A stretch of 11,078 nt of DNA from Smithella sp. ME-1. Lineage in GTDB: Bacteria; Desulfobacterota; Syntrophia; Syntrophales; Smithellaceae. Position numbers and translations under genes: made by a program. Positions 6,632 through 11,078 of the stretch are shown in pieces. The stretch spans positions 1 through 11,078 of the forward strand of contig AWGX01000666.1 in assembly GCA_000495415.1 (NCBI GenBank), written 5' to 3'. Position 1 is the first letter of the stretch. The number at the start of each line of letters is the position of its first letter. The notes below the pieces were generated by a model that made no database searches, had not been told where the DNA came from, and worked only from the letters and a program-made list of their open reading frames with translations.

Positions 6632-8182
6632 CTATCCTTCCCACATTACTTTGCCGTCAATAATAGTCATCATAACTTTTGTGTTCAAAATTTCTTCCGG
6701 CTCTATCTTTGTGATGTTATCGCTTAGCACTATCAGGTCAGCCAGTTTGCCGGGTGTGATCGAACCTTTTAAGGTTTCCTCGAAGGAAGCGTAGGCTGGC
6801 CACATAGTGTAAGCTGTTAACGCATCCAACAAAGAGATGGATTCCTGAAGGGTTACAGTTTTGCCGGATATGTCTTTCCGGGTTATAGCTGTGTATATGC
6901 CTGTTAATGCATTACAAGAGAACAATGGCGAATCTGAGCTCATAGCTGTATTCACACCTTGATTCCGGAAAGATTTTAAAGGATACAGCCATTCCCTCTG
7001 TTCATCAGGAACATCTCTGCGGTATGTTTCACCGAGATAGTAAAGAAACGATGGTTGAGTTGCCACTATCACCTGGAAAAATTTTAGCTTCTGTATAAAT
7101 TCAGGAGGACAAAAAGCACAGTGCTCCATGCGTGGACGCGAAAAAGGTTTTTGCTCATTTTGTTTAATAAATTGCAACGCAGTCAACGCCGTATTTAAAG
7201 AGTAGATATCGTTAACATGAAACGCCAGTTGAAATCCTGCCTTATGCGCTTGAAGCGCGTGTTTATTCAGCTCCATCTGAGACGGATGGTCGTTGCCGGT
7301 ACTCTCATCAAGGGCTATCTTGGCGCCGCCGAGACGAAGTTTGCTGTCTCCTGAACCGGTGCTAAGGCCGCTTTTTTGGAACTCGTCCACGGCATCGCTG
7401 CCAAACAACATGGTTACACGAGGAGTTAATATTCCTGATTCTTTAATTTCCTGAAAATATTTCCAGTGGCGCAAAGAATTAGACCAGGTTGTATCCTGAA
7501 TTGATGTTATTCCATGTGAAAGATACTCGCGGTTGGCCAGACGTATGCCTTGTTGCAGTTCCTCCTCGTCCAATGAAGGAATTCCTTCCTCCACTGTTTC
7601 ATTTCTACCATAGATGATTCCATCAGGCTCCCCGGTTTTTTCATCTCTGCCGATGCAGCCGCCGGAATGATAGGGGGTATTCTTTGTAATGCCCAGCAAC
7701 GATAACGCCATGCTATTGAGCACGCACATTTTTCCGGAATTATGAACCAGTATGGTCGGATTGTTCGGTACGGCTTCATCTAAATCTTTTCTGGTGGGAT
7801 GTCGTTTATCGATAAGCTGTGTTTCATTGTATTTTGCCGCCCTGATCCATTTGGAAGGGGGAATTTCTGCCGAATACTGACGAAGCCGGACCTGAATTTC
7901 GGCAATGCTTTTTGCCACAGACGGTGAGCAATCCACGTAGCGCATGGTTATGGCAAAAGGGATCGGATGGCAATGGGCATCGTTAAATCCCGGGATAATC
8001 GTTTTACCATCGCAATCAATCACCTTAGTATTCGTGCCCTTAAATCTGCCCATGTCATTTTTGCCGCCCACTGCCAAAATAGTGTTGCCCTTAATTGCGA
8101 TCATTTCTGCGCTTCTTGTTTTCGGATCAATCGTTATAATATTGGCGTTATGGATAATGATATCTGCTGAGTTATCTGACAT
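6632..8182 (-). CDS. YtcJ-like metal-dependent amidohydrolase (Amidohydrolase_3)
   Basis: The 516-residue cytoplasmic protein has no signal peptide. It shows the full metal-dependent hydrolase layout: an N-terminal beta-sandwich part (about 6-62), PGFNDAHCH with the metal-binding HxH at His70/His72, a TIM-barrel lysine in GGAKIAL (Lys288, candidate bridging residue), FHVND (His322), RMEHC (His354), SSDSP (Asp417), and the closing composite-domain motif ITPGKLADLIVL (475-486). This is the YtcJ subgroup, whose members hydrolyse C-N bonds in amides, N-formyl or cyclic compounds; the substrate cannot be predicted. The ATG at 8182 is forced by an in-frame stop 12 bases upstream; the ribosome site is poor, because GAGGA lies about 20 bases away. 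It follows the K+ channel gene on the same strand after 82 bases with no terminator hairpin between, so it may be read from the channel promoter. It converges with fdnI. Confidence 0.88.
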   Translation of the reverse strand: MSDNSADIIIHNANIITIDPKTRSAEMIAIKGNTILAVGGKNDMGRFKGTNTKVIDCDGKTIIPGFNDAHCHPIPFAITMRYVDCSPSVAKSIAEIQVRLRQYSAEIPPSKWIRAAKYNETQLIDKRHPTRKDLDEAVPNNPTILVHNSGKMCVLNSMALSLLGITKNTPYHSGGCIGRDEKTGEPDGIIYGRNETVEEGIPSLDEEELQQGIRLANREYLSHGITSIQDTTWSNSLRHWKYFQEIKESGILTPRVTMLFGSDAVDEFQKSGLSTGSGDSKLRLGGAKIALDESTGNDHPSQMELNKHALQAHKAGFQLAFHVNDIYSLNTALTALQFIKQNEQKPFSRPRMEHCAFCPPEFIQKLKFFQVIVATQPSFLYYLGETYRRDVPDEQREWLYPLKSFRNQGVNTAMSSDSPLFSCNALTGIYTAITRKDISGKTVTLQESISLLDALTAYTMWPAYASFEETLKGSITPGKLADLIVLSDNITKIEPEEILNTKVMMTIIDGKVMWEG

Positions 8183-8264
8183 GATGGTCTTTGTTCAGGA
8201 ATCCTCTTTTTTGTTGGTTGTATATCGCTAATTCAGAATTATGCTCCTTAATACTTTTTCAATA

Positions 8265-9962
8265 TCAAGCGGAAAATTCAGCCAGAAATGATCTTTCTGC
8301 TTCATATGTGCCGACAAGTATCAGTTCTTCGCCCTTGCCAAGGTTGATAGTCGGTTCCGGATTGATATAAGTATATCCTTCTTTGATGATGGCTATTACC
8401 GTGCAGCCTGTTTTTTTCCGGATGCCTGAATCCATCAGAGTTTTTCCAAAAAGTGCTTTCGGTGTCGGAAGATGGAAGAAATTCAAACCTTCCGCCAGCA
8501 GCATCGTTTCCTCATTGATTAGAAAATTGAATATTGTGTTGGCGCCAAGCGATGCGTAAGACATCACAAAATCAGCACCGGCGCGATGAAGCGTGGAAAC
8601 ATTACGGTCTTCGCTGGAGCGGCTGAGGATTTGCATATCCGGTCGCAGACTTCTCAAATATTTTGTCAGATAGATATTCGTCGCGTCATCGTGCGATGTG
8701 ATGATGGCGGCTGGCGCTTTTTCAAACCATGCCTTTTCCAGGGTGTGAATATCGGCAGCGTCGCCGAATACAAAATGAGAGTCGCCTTCATTTCGCTTAC
8801 GGTTTTTTTCAATGATAAGATAGGGGATATCCTGCTGCTGAAAACGCACTGCCACAGCCAGCCCGACCCTCCCCCCCCCAACAATAATTACCTGATCACC
8901 GGCTGTTTTACATATATGATAGAAAGAATAAACCTCATCATATTGAGCGAGAGAACTCTCCAGCCCAGCAAAAACAAGAACACTTGTCCGTTCAATAATA
9001 TAATCCGGTTTGGGAATAATGAATTTGCCGCGTTCCCAAATCCCTATTACCGTCAATCCGAACGTCTCGCGCAATTTGCTCTGAGCCAGGCTTTTTCCGA
9101 CAAGCGGTGTTCCCATCGCCGGTGACTGAGCAATAACAAAATCTTTGTATCTGTTGATAATATTGGATTTGCATTCACCAGCGACAGTCCATGCCGCAAG
9201 AGAGCTTCCCATGATATCGTAAAGCTGCAGAACCAGAGAACTCCCTGCCAGGTGTAGAATATCCACAGAGTGTGGTGATTCCGCTGTCGTTATGATGGGG
9301 ATATGTTCAAAATCTTCCCTCAGTGTTAAGGTAATATTTGTATTCATCTGATCACTGTTCGATGCCACGACGAGAGCGGCGTTTTGAACGCGCATCTTGG
9401 TATATGTTTGCGGATCGTCAATATTACCCAGAGCAACTTTGACGCCTTTATCATAGAGGTCCAGTGCCGTGGACAAATCGTCCATAATAACGACATAATC
9501 CTTTTTGTAGCTTTTCAATTTTTCAATCAGCGCCGCGGTGACCGGATCAAAATTTGTTATGATAATATGGTTCCTGGTATCGCTGGGAAGTTCGCGGGGT
9601 GCGCGGTTACGGGTTTGCGCTTCCATCCAGGGAGCGAAAAAGAATTTGATGAAGACGAAAGGAAGAAGAATCAGCAGTAGAATAACGCCGGAAAGCAAAA
9701 CGATAATCGAAAAAATCCTGCCGATGTCGCTGGTGAAAGTTATATCCCCGAATCCAAGCGTGGACATGACCACCATGGTCCAGTAGAAACCGGTGATCCA
9801 GGAATGCTCCTGTCCTTCCATCGCCATTATATAATGGAAGACAATGCTGTAGGTCGTTATCAGCGCTATGATGACGAGAAGGTACTTTACCAACAGACGG
9901 ATATTGGCTTTGACTATTTTGCTCTCAACAAAGGAACTAATGACAGCTGGTAAAAATTTCAT
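8265..9962 (-). CDS. Ligand-gated K+ channel, two-TM pore with tandem RCK (TrkA_N/TrkA_C) domains
   Basis: The 565-residue inner-membrane channel has a first membrane helix (about 23-46), a pore helix with selectivity filter TLGFGD (68-73; TVGYGD-like with GFG) and a second helix (about 84-108). The cytoplasmic part is two RCK units. RCK1 spans about 131-340, where the Rossmann loop is degenerate (ITNFDPVT, no GxGxxG) although the VVIMDD and LGNIDD strands remain. RCK2 begins near 357 with canonical VGGGRVG (361-367), IIEKN (383-387) and FGDAAD (399-404), and a TrkA_C part runs from about 500. There is no voltage sensor. This resembles MthK-type channels, and more closely channels with two RCK domains per subunit such as GsuK of Geobacter, which respond to nucleotides or ions. 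AAGGA (9972-9976) lies nine bases before ATG 9962. A promoter lies at 10020-10048. An uninterrupted G9 tract encodes Gly362-364. The ligand cannot be told from sequence. Confidence 0.92.
   Translation of the reverse strand: MKFLPAVISSFVESKIVKANIRLLVKYLLVIIALITTYSIVFHYIMAMEGQEHSWITGFYWTMVVMSTLGFGDITFTSDIGRIFSIIVLLSGVILLLILLPFVFIKFFFAPWMEAQTRNRAPRELPSDTRNHIIITNFDPVTAALIEKLKSYKKDYVVIMDDLSTALDLYDKGVKVALGNIDDPQTYTKMRVQNAALVVASNSDQMNTNITLTLREDFEHIPIITTAESPHSVDILHLAGSSLVLQLYDIMGSSLAAWTVAGECKSNIINRYKDFVIAQSPAMGTPLVGKSLAQSKLRETFGLTVIGIWERGKFIIPKPDYIIERTSVLVFAGLESSLAQYDEVYSFYHICKTAGDQVIIVGGGRVGLAVAVRFQQQDIPYLIIEKNRKRNEGDSHFVFGDAADIHTLEKAWFEKAPAAIITSHDDATNIYLTKYLRSLRPDMQILSRSSEDRNVSTLHRAGADFVMSYASLGANTIFNFLINEETMLLAEGLNFFHLPTPKALFGKTLMDSGIRKKTGCTVIAIIKEGYTYINPEPTINLGKGEELILVGTYEAERSFLAEFSA
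8871..8879 (-). repeat. G9 homopolymer inside the K+ channel gene
   Basis: Nine consecutive Gs on the - strand (Cs on the +), then A and GGG, form codons 362-364 and lead into 365. They encode exactly the three consecutive glycines of the RCK2 nucleotide-binding loop. The frame is intact at nine; gain or loss of one base would truncate the protein within or just after that loop. It is a possible slippage tract or a site of sequencing error. Confidence 0.9.
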
Positions 9963-10019
9963 AAAAAGATATCCTTGTATAATGACAGTTTTTCATTGAT
10001 TTCATTTAAAGTCGGTTAC

Positions 10020-10048
10020 AGTATAGAAATTACGATTATGCCTGTCAA
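10020..10048 (-). promoter_or_regulatory. Predicted strong sigma70-type promoter of the K+ channel gene
   Basis: On the - strand, TTGACA (10043-10048), a 17-base spacer and TATACT (10020-10025) form a near-consensus promoter. Transcription would start near 10013, giving a leader of about 50 bases. A perfect palindrome TCAATTGA (10045-10052) overlaps the -35 box and could be a repressor site or chance. It also means the channel need not depend on the upstream SDR gene. Confidence 0.75.
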
Positions 10049-10087
10049 TTGATAATGATTCCGGGTAAATGTTAACGAATTTTTTGT

Positions 10088-10993
10088 CTAATCCAAAATA
10101 ATATTCTTCAAAGCTTCTTCAATATCAGGATACCTGAATTTAAATCCGGCATCGAGCAGGCGGCGGGGAATAACACGCTGTCCTTTTAACAAAACGGAAC
10201 CAAATTCTCCGAGAATCAGCTTAATCATAAAACCTGGCGCAGGCATGAAAGATGGTCGGTGTAGAACCCTACCGATAGCTTTTCCCAAATCAGCATTGCG
10301 CAACGGCTGGGGCGAACAAAGATTTACCGCGCCTTTTATTTCCGGGTGTTTGAGCAAAAAAATAAATGCCTGAGCCAAGTCTTCCATGTGCACCCAGGAA
10401 AACCACTGCTTTCCGCTTCCCAAAGGCCCTCCGAGTAATAATTTAAACAAGGGAATCATCTGACCGAGTGCGCCGCCGTTTTTCCCCAGCACAATACCGA
10501 GACGCGTAATGACAACCCGTGTTCCTTTGGTCTGCGCGTTCAGAGCTTCCTTTTCCCAGTCGTAAGCAAGTTTTGCCAGAAAATCATCGCCTGCCGGCAT
10601 GTTTTCGGTCAATTCTTCATCTTCATGAAAACCGTAATAACCGACTGCCGATGTGCTGAAAAGAGTTATCCTGCCGGCATCAGCAGGAAGAGCGGAAACC
10701 AGATTGCGGGTTGTTTCGATGCGGCTTTCCCGCAGAATCTTTTTTTGTTCAGGAGTCCAGCGGCTGAAGATGGAAGCTCCCGCCAGATTTATGATGACAT
10801 CATGTTCCCCGACAGCATCTTGCCACTTTCCTTTAATTGTCGGATTGCCTTCCAGATAGGTAAGTCCGGTCATTTTTAATTCAGTGCCGCTCTGAGATGG
10901 GGTAAGTATTGTAACCTTATGTCCTTCTGTAATCAGCTTTCTGGTAAGATATGTTCCGACAAATCCTGTACCTCCTGTCATGAAGATGTTCAT
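10088..10993 (-). CDS. TIGR01777-family NAD(P)-dependent epimerase-like SDR protein (YfcH-like)
   Basis: The 301-residue cytoplasmic protein belongs to the atypical extended SDR family TIGR01777 (YfcH/SulA-type annotations). The nucleotide-binding motif TGGTGFVG is at 6-13, INLAGASIFSRWT (68-80) is the family hallmark, STSAVGYYG is at 113-121, and RLGIVLGKNGGAL is at 164-176. FSWVHMEDLAQAF (198-210) and a C-terminal DUF1731 segment (about 246-295, with PRRLLDAGFKFRYPD) complete it. A YxxxK pattern (Tyr144, Lys148) lies in AYDWEKEA, where many family members lack the SDR tyrosine; whether it is catalytic is uncertain. Substrate and pathway are unknown. I chose ATG 10993 over ATG 10999: the perfect AAGGAGG (11000-11006) directly abuts 10999 but lies six bases before 10993, and MNIFMTGGTG is the usual family start. 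It is on the same strand as the K+ channel, 125 bases upstream, with no clear terminator between. No convincing promoter is seen. Confidence 0.93.
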   Translation of the reverse strand: MNIFMTGGTGFVGTYLTRKLITEGHKVTILTPSQSGTELKMTGLTYLEGNPTIKGKWQDAVGEHDVIINLAGASIFSRWTPEQKKILRESRIETTRNLVSALPADAGRITLFSTSAVGYYGFHEDEELTENMPAGDDFLAKLAYDWEKEALNAQTKGTRVVITRLGIVLGKNGGALGQMIPLFKLLLGGPLGSGKQWFSWVHMEDLAQAFIFLLKHPEIKGAVNLCSPQPLRNADLGKAIGRVLHRPSFMPAPGFMIKLILGEFGSVLLKGQRVIPRRLLDAGFKFRYPDIEEALKNIILD

Positions 10994-10999
10994 TATCAT

Positions 11000-11006
11000 C
11001 CTCCTT
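11000..11006 (-). promoter_or_regulatory. Ribosome binding site that decides the SDR gene start
   Basis: The - strand reads AAGGAGG, a full Shine-Dalgarno match. The six-base spacing to ATG 10991-10993 is near ideal, while the in-frame ATG at 10997-10999 touches it and could not be used efficiently. Confidence 0.85.
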
Positions 11007-11047
11007 GTTTTTTAGAGAGTTTAAAAAAGACTTCATCAATGGTTTAC

Positions 11048-11078
11048 CCCGTTAGAAAGCCGAAGACTTTCTAACGGG
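11048..11078. repeat. Perfect 12-bp inverted repeat at the window end (hairpin)
   Basis: CCCGTTAGAAAG (11048-11059) and CTTTCTAACGGG (11067-11078) are exact inverse complements around a seven-base loop. On the - strand the loop reads TCTTCGG, so that a C-G pair can close a UUCG tetraloop above a single bulged T, an unusually stable RNA hairpin. It may extend further: C11047 would pair if the next base is G. No T run follows the stem on the - strand within about 18 bases, so a standard intrinsic terminator is not shown in that direction; on the + strand the following bases are outside the window. It could be a 3' hairpin of a gene to the right, or one copy of a dispersed palindromic repeat. 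Confidence 0.7.

Noticed and set aside
8183..8264. A small gene or terminator between the K+ channel and the amidohydrolase
   Set aside because: An AAGGAG-like motif occurs on the - strand but is followed within a few codons by a stop without a usable start, and no stable hairpin with a T run is present; only a short AATTC/GAATT repeat is seen.
8586..9125. A 179-residue open frame on the + strand inside the K+ channel gene
   Set aside because: It is antisense to conserved RCK domains, has no family signature, and is explained by codon bias of the real gene.

Overview
The window carries seven protein genes and no RNA genes, mobile elements or CRISPR arrays. The moderate-to-low GC content, the selenocysteine-containing periplasmic formate dehydrogenase with a cytochrome b subunit, and the two-membrane-segment K+ channel with tandem RCK domains suggest an anaerobic Gram-negative bacterium. 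The best guess is Desulfobacterota (the former Deltaproteobacteria, for example a syntroph or sulfate reducer). That placement is an inference from gene types, not from a marker gene.

Layout. Positions 1-78 are a G/C-rich, repeat-like intergenic stretch. A DUF364 (DUF4213/DUF364, proposed heavy-metal chelation) gene follows on the + strand and overlaps by 12 bases, tail to tail, with fdhD on the - strand. A 346-base divergent control region (1642-1987) holds a good sigma70-type promoter in each direction, two adjacent perfect dyads, and a leader with two competing hairpins. Then comes a + strand operon of three genes, fdnG-fdnH-fdnI (1988-6558), closed by a strong intrinsic terminator. The rest is on the - strand. 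An amidohydrolase of the YtcJ type (6632-8182) lies downstream of a tandem-RCK K+ channel (8265-9962), which has its own near-consensus promoter. Further right is a TIGR01777-family SDR/epimerase-like protein (10088-10993). The window ends on a perfect 12-bp inverted repeat.

How the genes work together. The first half is a formate dehydrogenase module. FdnG is a Tat-exported catalytic subunit carrying Mo/W bis-MGD, one [4Fe-4S] cluster and selenocysteine. FdnH holds four ferredoxin-type clusters and a membrane anchor. FdnI is a four-helix dihaem cytochrome b with all four haem-ligand histidines in the FdnI positions. FdhD is the sulfurtransferase that activates the cofactor. The apparent stop codon at 2543-2545 is an in-frame UGA followed by a SECIS-like hairpin, so 1988-5101 is one 1037-residue gene and not two. 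The DUF364 protein next to fdhD is a candidate for metal handling connected with this enzyme. The - strand genes in the second half have no clear functional tie to formate metabolism.

The points most worth a second look are the DUF364-fdhD-fdn association, the dyads in the divergent promoter, a G9 homopolymer that encodes exactly the three glycines of the nucleotide-binding loop in the K+ channel, and the terminal hairpin with a cUUCGg loop on the - strand. I found no clearly new multi-gene system.
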